Under the pieces are notes generated by a model, which made no database searches, was not told where the DNA came from, and was given only the letters and a program-made list of their open reading frames with translations. The position numbers and the translations under genes were made by a program. DNA of 64,000 nt from Dermatemys mawii (Eukaryota; Chordata; Testudines; Dermatemydidae), in NCBI GenBank assembly GCA_007922305.1, contig ML677385.1, forward strand, positions 6,536,336-6,600,335, in the 5' to 3' direction. This document shows positions 46,275 to 58,385 of the stretch, piece after piece; position 1 is the first letter of the stretch; every line of letters starts with the position of its first letter.

Positions 46275-47200
46275 TCCCAATGACAGAAATCCAAACATGA
46301 TGATAGGAGACTCGCAGATCAACATAATGATAATGACCTTGTTAGGAGATTAAGAAAGCTGAATCATCTGCGGATGCAAGAGTTATGGGTGATCTTAACT
46401 ACCCCTATATTAATTGCTTGAATGGCACATTAGGGCACTGTCTGGAGGCTTACTCTATTGATGCTATAAGCGACTGCTTCTTAGATCAGCTTCTTTAGAC
46501 TTCTACAATAAAGGAGACAGCTCTCAACTTAGTCTTATGTAACAGGCAAGAGTTAACACAGGAAGCTAGTGTGGGAGTCCCACTGAACGACAATGATCAG
46601 TGCACTGTTGAGGCTAATCTATTAGAGGGTGACATCCCTAGAGGTAAGGGAAGTTTTAAAATCTGCTCCTTTCACGTTCACTGTCACTGTGAAGAAATTC
46701 TTTGCAGCCAGCTAAGAGCAAAACTAAAAAGCTCCATAGACTCAGTTTGGAGGCTGTTGAAGGGAACAGTGCTATAGGGGGAAACTAATGTGTAAATCTT
46801 TGAGACAGCCCACCATGACCACTGTCCCAAAAGGGTAATAAGAAAAAAAGAAAACCAGCGTGATTAGGTGAAGTACAATAATTTAATTTGTACTAAAAAG
46901 AGTATCCTTTAAACAATGGCAATCTTGCCAAATCAATAAATCGCTTACAGTGCTAACTGTGACTGGCAAGGTGAACATTGTAACTAAAAAGGGACAAAGA
47001 GTGTAAAGAATGATTAACTCAAGATATTAAGATAAACAGTAAATCATCCTTTAAGTACGTTATGAGCCAGAAGAGGTGTGTGGCTACTGGCTTTCTAGTC
47101 GATCAAAAGATAAGGGAAGATGAAGAATGAAACGAAATAGTTGGATACAGGTTGCATCAGCATTTACCCTAGAGGACAAAGCTGTATCAGTCAAGGATGA
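46275..47200 (+). pseudogene. CR1-like LINE: endonuclease end and linker
   Basis: The plus strand reads VMGDLNYPYINC at 46384-46419, the GDFNYPDIxW motif of the CR1 apurinic-type endonuclease. After one stop it reads NLVLCNRQELTQEASVGVPL and NDNDQCTVE (46525-46620), the position of the usual SDH box. Text near 47058-47175 resembles the linker before the reverse transcriptase. Stops and shifts are frequent and the reverse transcriptase is absent. Confidence 0.65.
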
Positions 47201-47609
47201 AGAGGACAAAAGTTGTAGCAGCCCAGATAAGATTTGAACCTCTGACCAGTGAATGTAGAAAGGAGCTAGAGCATGCAATTTTCCAAACACGTGGTGGCCT
47301 CCAGAGCATAAGCCCCCATGAGCTATGTATAATGTATCCCTCTCATCATAATCACTTGCAAACACCGGTCAGTTTGCAAACATGCATGCTGAAAAAATGG
47401 AGGAGTGCATTTCAGCCACAAAAGCAGGCCAAGGAGGCAGATAGCCCAAGCCTAAACAAATTAAGGCAGTCACCTCAGTGCAATGAGAATGGAGGAATGC
47501 ATTTGAACAGACTCTTTTCCATTTGCTGTTCTTGCAGGTGAGAAAATAAGCTCTCTCTTAGGTCTGGAATGGGTAGGACTGTGCTTAGTTACAAAAATAC
47601 TCGGTTTAC

Positions 47610-47860
47610 CAAGAGACACTCATGTGGGAACACGCAAATTGCCATACCAGGTCAGACGAATAGTCCATCTAGTCCAATATCCTGACTCATCCAGTGGACA
47701 AGCCAGCTGCTTCAGGGATAATTGCCCATTATGTATTATCATGCCTATGAGGGAAAGTTTCCTCTGAAACCTAGGCAGTTAGTGGTTGGCTTATGTCCTG
47801 ATGCATGCGGGTTAATATTCCTTCACATTTTTATCATAGAAACGAAAGGGAGAGGATATT
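47610..47860. repeat. CR1-related 3' fragment
   Basis: AAATTGCCATACCAGGTCAG is followed by TAGTCCATCTAGTCCAATAT and then TCATCCAGTGGACAAGCCAG. This is a diverged form of the sauropsid repeat phrase on 'gccatactgggtcagaccaatggtccatctagcccagtatcc', usually assigned to CR1. Confidence 0.7.
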
Positions 47861-48729
47861 TTCTGATTCAATGGGAAACAAGTGAATAATAATTCTATGA
47901 AGCTGCATAGTGGAAAGAGAGACACTTTGAGTGCAACAAGAAATGGGATTTTAAAATTTCATCTGCACAGCAGAAGGTCCTGCCAATTGAACCGTTTCCA
48001 GTAAACAATCTGCTAAGTCTGACAGTTTGAAGGAGTATCAGACTGCTAGGAGTGAATAGGCTGAGATTTTTTAAAGGTTTATTTTTCATCTGAGCACTTT
48101 TATTTGTGAGCAATATCTTAAAAAACATTTGTATGCAATGAAATTTCCAGCTAAACAGAGGGGCTTCTCCATTGCTGCAGGCTGAAAAAAGAACCCAGGG
48201 AAATTCTGTATTTAGGCTTCAGGGTCCAAACCCAGAATACCCAGCGTCTGCACATTGCCACCAATCAGTCACTGGGACTGCAGACTATCCTGTCCTGAGT
48301 AGCCCAGGCTGCATCCTTATCTGCCCTGGATGGGCAGATCTTGCAGTTGTGACAAACAGTTACACACTGGGAGGTTTCTTCCTCTGATCTGCTCCACCAC
48401 ACCTCACACAGAGGGATTTGTCTGTGGTAGACAAAACTTTCCCCTCCATCTTCCACTCCTGTTTTCCTTCCTGCAGGAGACACAAGCACTACAGACACCC
48501 AGGGAGGACGGGGGACCAGGTGGGACTGGGAACAAAGGTGTTTTAAAGGCACAAGCGTAGGTTGAGAAAATGTGTTACAGGGCATTTCAAGGGGCATAGC
48601 CAAGGCCAATAGTTGCCAAGCATTCCACAGATCGGAGCTATTCACATTCCAGCAAAAGCAGCAACTGGTTGTTAACTGGTATAGCTCTGGCAAGGGGGAA
48701 AGCCACTTACTGTGCTTGACAGGTTAGTA
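47861..48729. other. Unassigned sequence
   Basis: No named repeat. The 142-codon minus-strand ORF (48265-48693) is the longest ORF outside repeats but shows no signal peptide, domain or low-complexity bias that would argue for a gene. Confidence 0.3.
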
Positions 48730-49034
48730 CAGGGGTAGGCAACCTATGGCATGGGTGCCGAAGGCGGCACACGAGCTGATTTTCAGTGGCACTCGCACTG
48801 CCTGGTCCTGGCCACTGGTCCGGGGGGCTCTGTATTTTAATTTAACTTTAAATGAAGCTTCTTAAACATTTTAAAAACCTTGTTTACATACAACAATAGC
48901 TTAATTCTATATCATAGACTTATAGAAAGATACCTTCTAAAAATGTTAAAATGTATTACTGGCACATGAAACCTTAAATTAGAGTGAATAAATGAAGACT
49001 CGGCACACCACGTCAGAAAGGTTGCTGACCCCTG
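48730..49034. mobile_element. hAT-type MITE, well preserved
   Basis: The ends CAGGGGTAGGCAACCTATGG and AAGGTTGCTGACCCCTG are inverted repeats. GGTTAGTA flanks both sides exactly (48722-48729, 49035-49042). It is the same family and orientation as 18435-18727, with the shared GATTTTCAGTGGCACTCGCA stretch. Confidence 0.93.
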
Positions 49035-49042
49035 GGTTAGTA

Positions 49043-51828
49043 CATCAGCTGTAAGGGATCCAGCCTGTTTCCCAGATGGGCAGTTTTCTTCTCACTATGG
49101 AAGAACTTTGCTATCCCAGCTGAGAGAATATGTAATAATGTGAAGCACATCTTCAGGGTGCATTTAGATGCCAACATTTCTCTGGCAGGGGTAAAATGGA
49201 TAGTACTGCTCTAATATTGTACCAAATCAAATTCACCTTTAGTGCTTTCCAGTGTTCAGGAGAGTAGGATTGGTGCAGTTCTGTGACCTCAAAATCAAAT
49301 TGTCTGACACTGTTAAGGTTAACTTCTAGAAACACCACTGATGGTGTCTAACAAATCAGGAGGTCACAGCCATGTGAGAACAGCATCCTAGAGTATCTCC
49401 TACTTCCCAGCACACTCCAGCTGAAAGTGCTGTAAAACTTCAGGTGTTCAGTCTGTGAAGAAGGGGAAGCCAGTATCAGTACATTGTGTCATAGCCGAAG
49501 TTTGGATGTGCAGCTAAAACACCAGGAATAGGTCAACTGAACATACAGAAAGGGACTAACGCTAAGAGGTGAACACACAGAAAACTGACTGAAAATAGGG
49601 AGGCACGGAGCCTTTACTCTTTAATTACTGTGTTACACTTTTTCAGCACCTTTCATATGAGGATCCCAAAGTGCCTTATGTGCCTCAAGAAAGATAGACA
49701 CCCAAACATAGGCACATTCAAAATCAGAGGCCATTTTTGAAGGTTTGGTCCTCAGTATCTTGGCCAAGGCCACAGAAATAGTCTGTATTAGAGCCAAAGC
49801 TAGAACTCAGGAGTTCCTTGCTCCTAGTCTTTTGTGCAGACTACCACACAATGTGTTCCTCTGATTAGGGTAAAAAGTAACCAGTTAATTAGAATTGCCT
49901 GAGTACTCTTCCTTCATTTGCATTAAAAGCCAATATTATAGATATATATAAAAAAAACCACTCTCCCCTCAAAAGATGCATTGCTGAAGTTGCATAGTTC
50001 ACAAAAGGCGATAATTCTTTGCACTTTCAAAAATGTGACCGTATTCCAATACAGCAACAGAGAAAGTGTAGCCAAATAGGATTAAGCAAGGATGGCTGAA
50101 TTCCTACACAACGTGCAGCCACAGAGAATAATAGTGTTTCAATGGATTGATGGGAAAGCAACCTAAACTGTTCAGTGGCAAAAGCCCTTTGTCCAAAACA
50201 TTTCTGATTAGCACAGAATCTCCCCTGAGACGAGGCAGGTTTAATGTTTCTTTTCATGTGGCAGAATTTGATTTTGCAAACTATGTCTGATATTACTTTT
50301 GGTTATTATCAGGCAAGCACAGATGCAGCTTATGGATATACGGCTGGGGCCTGGTGAATAGTTTGCCTCTGACTTTGGACTTCGTCATATAGAAAATCTG
50401 AATCCAAATGGTAGGAAATGAACTTGCTTGTTCAGGATTTCTAGTTAACGAAATCTCAGATTTGCTGGCTAGCAGATTGGCAGATAGTAGAGATGCTGAT
50501 AGAAATATTAGTATGCAAGAATGCCAAATGGTGACATTTTGAAGCAGCAAACATATGCACAGTAAGGACAATTTTCACACTGATAGCTACAAGTTCATTG
50601 TGGAATGCTGATTTAAAACAGATATCTGTATGGCACGTGCTGCATGTGGGAGCAGAAGCATAAATATTCAGGGCAAGGTACTGGATTTAGCCACGTGATT
50701 TCTTCTGTGGATGTAACACACCTAAGTTCCTACACATGACTGAATATTTGCCACCATAAAACCCAAGGCAAACCATTCTATTTGCATGGATTATTATGCC
50801 ATAAATATATACGGCTTGATTTTCAGAGTGCCTGAGTCAATGCAGCACCTCTGAAAAATCAAGTGGCTAGGGCTTAAGGTTCAACTCCTAGAGTCGAATG
50901 GCCATATAACTCATCAAGCAAATGTAATCTCTCTCAGGTTCCTTAACCCTCTCCCCAAAGGTTTTAAAAGTTTACAACTCACGTAGAAAGGAGGCATCTA
51001 AAAAGAGACTTGAAGGACCTCTGCTGCACTTTCACCAACTACACTTTAATTATCAAGGCTTACCATGGCCATTTTGTTATGGTGACTCTCACATAAAAAG
51101 GTCAGAAAGCCACTGCAGACACTATGTAAACTTCCACAGCCTGGGTCTCTCCTCACGTAGTTATTTTATACCTTAATTATCCAGAGGAAGGCTTTTTGTT
51201 AGCAGAGCAATGCTGCTGCCTTGTCTCAGTATCGCTGGTAGTAATGAATTGGTATGTTACCTCGAGTTGAGTGGGAAACTCATTTTCTCTGATGTGGAAT
51301 TCACTCGAGCATGATGGGCTCTAAAGTTTAGTGGGTTGTGTTCAGCTTGGGAGACAGTGCAAGAAACGGAGCAGCAAGTGGACAGAGCGAGACACAAACA
51401 CAATATGTCTGTGACAAGGAGCCACAGTTCAGTATATAACAACATTCAAATAAAATAACTACTAGCTGTACCATATACAGCCCATCCAACTTGGCTTTTG
51501 GGGGCACTTTTATCCAGAATACATACCTCAGGCTTCCCCTTGACTGTAAATAAATAAATAAAATAAAAAACAATAAAAACAATATTGAGTTTGAATCATC
51601 CTTTAAAAAGATTCAAATGGTAGATAAAAGATTCAGAAAAACAAATGGATTTTGCATCTGCTCCAAATAGTTAGTGAATTGCTCAAACCTTCACACTACT
51701 GGGTTCACCCATCACTATCTCTACTGAGTAGAGGTAATGGTGACCACACATTGTTTGCATAGTTAAAGTGACATTATTGATCTTGATTTAAAGCCCCACC
51801 TTCCCATTGAAAACAAAATCCCACCAGG
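49043..51828. other. Unassigned, with one L2/MIR-like remnant
   Basis: 49640-49860 (CAGCACCTTTCATATGAGGA, CCAAGGCCACAGAAATAGTC, AGAACTCAGGAGTTCCTTGC) is a diverged SINE or L2-type repeat. 50815-50870 is an old self-complementary scrap. 51549-51590 is an A-rich AAAT-type microsatellite. No gene recognised. Confidence 0.4.
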
Positions 51829-51977
51829 CAGGGCCGGCTCTACCATTTTTGCCACCCCAAACAAAACAAATCCCCACTGCCCAGACTGCAATGCTGCAGC
51901 AATGGACGGAATGCCACCCCTTACCAAGGGCTGCCCCAGGCATGTGTTTGCTCTGCTGGTGCCTGGAGCCGGCCCTG
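51829..51977. mobile_element. hAT-type MITE with exact 8-bp duplication
   Basis: CAGGGCCGGCTCTACCATT and GTGCCTGGAGCCGGCCCTG are the inverted ends. CCACCAGG is found at 51821-51828 and 51978-51985. It is the inverted orientation of the copy at 12218-12417. Confidence 0.92.
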
Positions 51978-51985
51978 CCACCAGG

Positions 51986-53003
51986 AGAAGAGGGAACATA
52001 TCCCACAGCATTAGTTTTTCCATGACAGTACAGCTTGTATTAGCTGCGTTTACCAGCTATTTCAATTTTTTCATACTAAGTGCTGGATGTTAAACCAAAA
52101 TATTTACTGTGGAGACAAGACAACAGCACTGAATTGGTAAGAAATAAACTAAAACTGAAAGATTATTCACTAATATGAGTAACCATGCTATACAGCACCT
52201 TATCCATGAACTCCTGCTTAGCTCTCGCTTTCACTTTATATACATATAAAGATTTTCAAAAAATGGATGCTGAAAGTTAGACTCCTAAATTCATGTTCAG
52301 GGACCTAAATAAGTGACCCAATTTGCAAAATTACAACACACTAAGCAGGTCCTGTTGGCACTGAAATTGCTGAAAAGTATTCTCTGAAATGAAACTAATG
52401 AATACTACCATGTCACACTCTATGGACAATCACCGTCAGTACCGACACAAGGTGCCATTGCAACAAGAAAGTATGGTTTATTGCCCTGTACAGGAGAGGG
52501 GCCAAATGCTAATGGCATAATGATATATGGACCACTACACCCAATGCAAATATTTCACCCCTAGTTACCAAGGGAGAAAAGAGGTTGTTTGAGAGCTTCA
52601 GGCCTTCTTAGGTGACCAAGAAAGTGACTAAGCATCAACTGCAGAGAATTAGCTCTGACAAAAATACACAATAAGCAATACCAAGCTGGGGAAAACTTCA
52701 TTAAACAGCTAAGGCTCATCTACACTGGTTTTTATCTAGTTGCGTTGCTCCAGTATAACCCCCTGGTGTAGACAGGGCAACTGTGATGTGAAGCATGCCA
52801 GTAACAGTGATCGTGTGCCTCAGTGCAGTATAGCTGCACTAACTGTAGCTGCACAAGAGATGGTACACAAATGCAGCAATAGACAAGCACACAGAGTCTG
52901 CACAGAAGAAAGCCATTGTAAAGTGACACTGGTTTTTGATTTGATGCAGTCCAGCATTGTTTGTTAAAATAATGGCTAAAGAGGGCAGTTGGTGGATCTA
53001 GTC
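51986..53003. other. Unassigned, with old dispersed scraps and a MITE remnant
   Basis: 52250-52400 has self-complementary dispersed text (CCTAAATTCATGTTCAGGGA). 52713-52779 (GGCTCATCTACACTGGT ... GGTGTAGACAGGGC), preceded by TAA, looks like a Harbinger-type MITE remnant. No gene recognised. Confidence 0.4.
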
Positions 53004-53144
53004 CAGTGATTCTCAACCTATTTACCACTGTGGGCCACAATGTGTTATGTGGGCCACATCCAAGTCGACCTGTCACCCTGAGGATGTCACATGGGCCGCA
53101 GCTTTGTGCTGATTGGGCCGCAAGTGGCAGATTGAGAACTACCG
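53004..53144. mobile_element. hAT-type MITE (CAGTGATTCTCAACC ends)
   Basis: The left end CAGTGATTCTCAACCTA pairs with the right end AGATTGAGAACTACCG. ATCTAGTC and ATGTAATC flank it (6 of 8 matching). Internal text repeats GGGCCACA and GGGCCGCA. Same end type as 13650 and 56558. Confidence 0.75.
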
Positions 53145-56100
53145 ATGTAATCTATTGACATGGTTAACAGGGGAGGTCAGAGTGGCAGAAAAGAAGAGGC
53201 CAAGAAGAAAAGATAAGAACTCTGGGTAGGACCCTGGGCGAGGCTGTGTTTACACAAGGGGTACTTTGCTGTTTTAGGATTACTACTACGCTATATGGAC
53301 AACATGCTTCTAGGGTGGATCATAGCTTAAACCAGCAAACTGCACTTTTGCCTGCATAGCGTATTCCATCCCTCATGAGCAAAAAACACAACACTGGCAA
53401 AAGTGTATCGTCAGCCGCACACCTACGTCCATCAGGGAACACACCTCTTCACACTCCTGACAGACATAGCTATTCTGGCAGATGTCTGTAGAGCAGGCAA
53501 TGGCTTGATGCCAAGTATTGTAGGATTAGCCCAGAAGAAAAACAAGCACAGGTTGATCTCAGTATGTACTCTAAGAGTCTGAGTTCTTCATAAGCTGACC
53601 TGTAACACCAGCCATCCTTTCTGTATACCCCCTGAGGACTGCCATGCCGTAATGCTAAACCTTTCCCATAGCAAAAAGAGATGAAGTTTTGCCTTTTATT
53701 TTTAGTTCCAGAAATTCTCCCTCTGTTTTAGGCTTTGCTATTTAAAAACCTAGGGTTGATATATTTTTCTTTTTGAATAAATTTGGTTTTATTTTAACTG
53801 TATTTGAAATTATCGGTTATTTGGGAGGTTATTTCTGCAGTATTGCCAATTGCAAGTGTTCAAATTTTATGAGTCAGCCCCCTCATCATAAAATTGACTA
53901 AAATATCATGTTTTTTTAAAATTGTATATTTTGTGGTTCTTTTTATTTGCCTTCTGGCTTTTGAGCCATTAGAATTCACAGTTTCAAGTTTTCCTTTGCA
54001 ACCATCAACACTATAAACTGACATTTTTAAAAAAAAAATAAAAAAAATGAAAGCTGAGATTCTCTTGTAATCACTTCATTTTAGGAACTGTGGCTGATGA
54101 AATATCATATGACTAGCAACACAATTGCAAGATTTGGCAACTCTGAATAAATGATGCTTTGATCTCTGAAGAGACTCTCAGAAGTGATCCCACAAGGCAA
54201 TGCCAGCATTACAGCTAAGCTTAGGCCAAAACCACGGGAAGAGCCTAACGACAAAGGACAAGAGGTCAGTTTTGAGGAGCTGGCATGACAGCCAGTTTTC
54301 TCTCTCTTCTTCTGTTTCCCTGTGGCACTAAACTAGGATCCTGGTCCTACAAATACCTGATGACATGAATAACAAGGACTACTCCTTTTTTTTAATGTAC
54401 TTGATTTGTCCCACTCAGCTCAATGGGACCACTCGCACGCTCAAACATTTTCAGTACCAGAGCCAATAAAAGCAAACGAAGGAGCAGGAATGCTACTGGG
54501 TTTCTTTTTCCCTCCTGCTAGTCTGTGGAAAGCCGTTATCTTTCAGAATGCACTAATGGAGTCTCCCCTCTCCTTCCTCATAAACAAGCATTAGTTACAT
54601 AGCTATGCATAGATTTTTGTGTTTCTTTTAGTTTGTTAATGAGAGCCATTGACAAGACATGGCAGGGGAGGGGAGAAAGAGGGCTCTTTTTGCCTCTTGC
54701 ATGAAAATAAGCTGCAACACATATCAAATCCCAAATGGCTTTTTGACTCATGTTACCTATCAAGATTTCTCTTATGTGCCGGAGACAGTGTCAACATGAT
54801 ACTGAGATGCATAGCTCAACAAAATTTATATAACTTGAACACAGCCTCAGCCCTCTCAAACTCTTGCATTATTTACTGCAGTCTGCTTGCTGACTTAATA
54901 GTGTTTTGTCCTGTTCTTGAATCCTGCGTGGATGGAGTCATAAGGAAATCAAAGTGCCCTGACCAGCAAGGCCTACTTTCCACAGTGTGACGGAGTCCCC
55001 AGTGTGTCCCAGGTTCTAATATGTATTAGTTTCTTATCATTGCGGGACTAATTGTAATGTTTCACATTCATAAAATCTCTCTTTATGCACTCATCAACCA
55101 GCCTAGAAAGAAAAGGAATCATACAAACAAAGCACAATAGAATGAATATTGTCCCCACTCCAGTGAAAAAATTATGGCACGAACAAAACATGCTAATCAG
55201 TATGCATCTAGCTGATTCATTAAGCACCCTTCTGGTTCTGGTATCAAGGCACCAGTACGAAATTAAGGCGCACAAGCAGTTTAACGGAAGAGGTCTTCAC
55301 TGTTGCTTAATTAGGTGGGCAGCTTCAGCTTCCTTATCACAGTTGTAACCAGTGGTCCTTGATCAGGAGTGAGATTCAGAGATATCCAGGATACAAGCCA
55401 TCGAGGGCCTTGTAAATGGGAGACAGGGACTTTGGTGTGGAGCCAGAACTGGATTGGGAGCTTGTAGTGCATTGTGTTGGTGCTCAGCAACCTTCACATC
55501 AATATTTCTGTCTCCAAAAACAGGCCGCAGCCTGAGTTTGACTGACTTCCTAAGTCAGCCCCAGGTAGAGCAGGTTGCAGAAGTACAAGTTGGAAGTGAC
55601 AAAAAGAAGTGTGTATTACAATGGCAGGGTTTTCATGTGATAAGAATGAAGGTTGTTTCTGAGCTTGTTTGTAGCGGTCGAAGGCATTTCTCATGCCTGT
55701 TCTGTTCCTGAGTGTCCAGGACCAGTGAAGAGTCCAACATGCCTCCTAGTCAGCATGTCACCTTGATGTCTGGCAGTCCAGTCACCTCAGGAGAGAGTGA
55801 GGCAGTGCAGAGGTCATCTCCTTTTGTTCCATCCCATCGCTGCGCTTTGTATACACGTTATCTGTGTAGAATATCAGCTCTTTGGGGCCTGGAATGTATA
55901 TTTCTACCTGTGTGTAAAGCATCCAAGACATTAAGTGCTAAATAATGTTTTTAAACCAATTAATCAGTCAATCAATCTACACACTGGATATGGGTACCTT
56001 TTTATTCAAGCAAGACAATTTATAATTTCTACGGCACCTTTAATCTAAGGCACAAAACCATTAATTGTTAAGATTTATATGACTATCTTGCATGTATAGA

Positions 56101-56557
56101 GTGAGTATAAATGACAGGATTACTGAATTTAATGAGGCAGTGGGTTTTAAAGGGACTGAGGTTGGGGCTGGGAGGGTGGAATCCCGGAGTTTCAACCAGA
56201 GGCCTGATATTCATTCTGTGATCTCAAGTAGATTGCAACCTCCCTACCTCAGTTTCCCTATCTGAAACTTCCCTGCCCCAGAGGAGACAAGTGAAGATTT
56301 TCTGTACAGTGTTTTGAAAACGTAGCACACTGTGGATTGTTATGACCCTTGAGCTGGAGGGCAAAATTGGTATTCAGCCCACTAGTAAAGAATGGAAAAC
56401 TGGAAGAAGTGCCATAGAATGTTGTGGGCCCAGGAAGAGCAGACAGATCCTTGAATTTTAATGTCTTGCTTGAAAGACACACAGATATGGAATTCCACCT
56501 GCATGGAATTCACGCTACCTATCTGGCCAGGCATAGCCATTGTTCTTGGGATTAGGA
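53145..56557. other. Unassigned, mostly unique sequence
   Basis: 53235-53500 may be a decayed Harbinger-type MITE (GGCTGTGTTTACACAAGG). 54025-54050 is A-rich. 55350-55460 resembles a diverged LINE phrase (GCCTTGTAAATGGGAGACAG). 56150-56370 is MIR-like (CCTACCTCAGTTTCCCTATC). 55030-55330 is repeat-free with TTAATTAGG-type AT motifs and could be conserved non-coding DNA. No gene recognised. Confidence 0.35.
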
Positions 56558-56849
56558 CAGTGGGTCTCAAAGTGGGGGTCGCGACCCCTCGGAGAGTCAC
56601 CGACCTCCTTCCAAGGGGCTGTGAGCCCCTGGCGCCGCTGAAAAGCCACCAAATGAATCAGTTCCGGATTCAGCAGCTTTTCGGCTGACATGCCGAGCTA
56701 TTTCGGGAGCGCTCGGCATGTCTGCCGAAAATAGCCACCGAATACGGAACTAATCAATTTGGTGGCTTTTCAGCGGTCATACAAGTGTCCACCGCGCCGA
56801 AGAAGAAAGTAAAAATGGGTCGCAGTTCTCAATAGTTTGAGAACCACTG
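56558..56849. mobile_element. hAT-type MITE with exact 8-bp duplication
   Basis: The left end CAGTGGGTCTCAAAGTGGGG pairs with the right end AGTTTGAGAACCACTG. GATTAGGA flanks both sides exactly (56550-56557, 56850-56857). The interior is partly self-complementary (CGGCATGTCTGCCGAAAATA on the right against the inverse on the left). Confidence 0.93.
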
Positions 56850-56899
56850 GATTAGGATTTGTGGTTCCAGGGAAGCTTGGTATTTCATTAAACCAGCAC

Positions 56900-57022
56900 T
56901 AGGGTGACCAGATGTCCCGATTTTATAGGGATAGTCCCGAATTTGGGGTCTTTTTCTTATTTAGGCTCCTATTACCCCTCACCCCTGTCCTGATTTTTTG
57001 CATTTGCTGTCTGGTCACCTTA
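56900..57022. mobile_element. Short hAT-type MITE (TAGGGTGACC ends)
   Basis: TAGGGTGACCAGATGTCCCG and TGCTGTCTGGTCACCTTA are the ends. ACCAGCAC lies on both sides (56892-56899, 57023-57030), an exact 8-bp duplication. It shares its ends with 29087 and 62479. Confidence 0.9.
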
Positions 57023-57030
57023 ACCAGCAC

Positions 57031-57420
57031 TCTCTCCAGACAGCAACAACACAGCTCTATACAACAGTACATATGGCTGGTGGGTGTGAACTAGGCTTTT
57101 CAGAGAACTGCCCCCAAAGAGAAAGATGTGGTATTTATATAAGACTCAACATCATATACATCACATCGCTGTCCACCTCCTGTTGTGAGTGTAATAGCTG
57201 CTTCGCTGTTAATATCGTTAATTCCCCTCAAAGTAAATGAGGACTAGCAGGCTGCTCAGAGGCAGAATTGTCATACAACTTAAATACCATTGCGATCAGT
57301 CTCGCTAGTTATTCTAGCTTTATATCCAGATTCCTATTTACAAAGATAGTGTGAGACACTCTCTCTCTCACACACACACACAAGCACGCACCCTGACACT
57401 GTAGTCCATTGTCTGACAAA
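57031..57420. other. Unassigned, with a short CT/CA microsatellite
   Basis: 57357-57382 is (CT)n followed by (CA)n. Nothing else recognised. Confidence 0.4.
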
Positions 57421-57615
57421 TCATTCTGAGTGATTCCCCCATAGCAACAAGACAGTTCTATCCACCACTTCCTCCTCTTTGCCCAAAATCTTTCTATTCT
57501 GTTCCACTTGCAGAAGTTGAGCCAGATTCACACAGCCATTAGAGGAAGCATCAGCACTAGCAAGGGAGAAGGTAATGAATATGATTGTAAAGAGACTACA
57601 GATATTTAGTTGCAT
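57421..57615 (-). CDS. Possible small secreted-peptide exon (speculative)
   Basis: A 64-codon ORF whose first 21 residues (MQLNICSLFTIIFITFSLAS then A) have the form of a cleavable signal peptide: short polar head, hydrophobic core, small residues before the predicted cut at SASA/D-type context. The remainder (LLQVEQNRKILGKEEEVV) is polar with one Cys and a possible N-glycosylation site (NHS). A plausible splice acceptor (TTCTTATTTTCAG, ending near 57660 on the minus strand) lies 45 bp upstream. I found no good splice donor and do not recognise the family. Chance is a real alternative. Confidence 0.2.
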   Translation of the reverse strand: MQLNICSLFTIIFITFSLASADASSNGCVNLAQLLQVEQNRKILGKEEEVVDRTVLLLWGNHSE

Positions 57616-57783
57616 CTCCTGTCAAAGTGAACTTTCCACACCAAGATTGCAGCATCAGCTGAAAATAAGAATTGTTTTGGTTTCAATTCAGTTAGCAGTC
57701 TGCTCTCTCCTAGTTTCTATATAGCCCTCATCACCACAATACCTGAACGCTTCCTATCTAGAGTTCTTACAGTAATAGTAACT

Positions 57784-58261
57784 ATTCTATTAAAGACTTG
57801 AAGGTGTCAATTTTAAAACAGAAAAACTTCCAAAACAGACTCCAACGAGAAGCTGAGGAACTGGAATAAATTTTCAAATGGGACACTATCAACCAAGGGC
57901 TAAACAGAGATTGTGAATGGCTTTGTCATTACACTAACTGAATGCATTTCCCTAGTTAAGTTCCCTTCAGAAGTTCTTATCACCTGTCAGACACAGATCC
58001 ACTACAAAAGGTTTTTTTTCTCTGCTGATAATGGCCCCTCCAAATTAAACAGCCTCTTAGAACTGGTATGGTAATGTACAACTTTTTTTTGCTTTCTGTG
58101 TATATAAATACATCTTACTTCTGTTCCATTCTATGCATCCGATGAAGTGGGCTATAGCCCACGAAACCTTATGCTGAAATAAACTGGTTAGTCTCTAAGG
58201 TGCCACAAATATTCCTTGTTTTATTTACAGATACAGACTAACACAGCTGCTAATCTTAAAC
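57784..58261 (+). mobile_element. Retroposon with 14-bp target duplication (full tail)
   Basis: CAGTAATAGTAACT occurs exactly at 57770-57783 and 58262-58275. The element starts ATTCTATTAAAGACTTGAAG and can be read as SIKDLKVSILKQKNFQNRL before a stop, which may be the tail of a lost parental ORF. The body (CACTATCAACCAAGGGCTAA to TGAAATAAACTGGTTAGTCT) matches the 42798 copy. It ends ACACAGCTGCTAATCTTAAAC. There is no poly(A). I recognise the family as very abundant in turtles but cannot name its class. Confidence 0.82.
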
Positions 58262-58289
58262 CAGTAATAGTAACTGTCTATCCTGGCTG

Positions 58290-58385
58290 GAGCACACAAA
58301 CGCTCAGCAGTGGGGGCCCATTGGGCTGGGTGCAGTACAAACATAGAAAAGAGGCAATTCTGGTCCCAAAGGATTTACAGTCTAA
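58290..58385 (+). repeat. LINE-2-like 3' fragment cut by a MITE
   Basis: GTGCAGTACAAACATAGAAA and TCCCAAAGGATTTACAGTCT followed by AA form the same phrase as at 10205. The Harbinger-type MITE at 58386 interrupts it. Confidence 0.55.

Noticed and set aside
47197..47541. 114-codon plus-strand ORF
   Set aside because: It starts at the edge of the CR1-like remnant and has no LINE motif or other domain.
48265..48693. 142-codon minus-strand ORF outside known repeats
   Set aside because: No domain, signal peptide, splice context or codon pattern that I can support; length alone is not convincing in 64 kb.
51328..51582. 84-codon minus-strand ORF with a hydrophobic start (MFLLFFILFIYLQS)
   Set aside because: The hydrophobic start is encoded by an A-rich AAAT microsatellite read backwards.
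54987..55010. TGTGACGGAGT, identical to the start of the solo LTR at 32531
   Set aside because: The match stops after about 11 bases, and no LTR end or further similarity follows.
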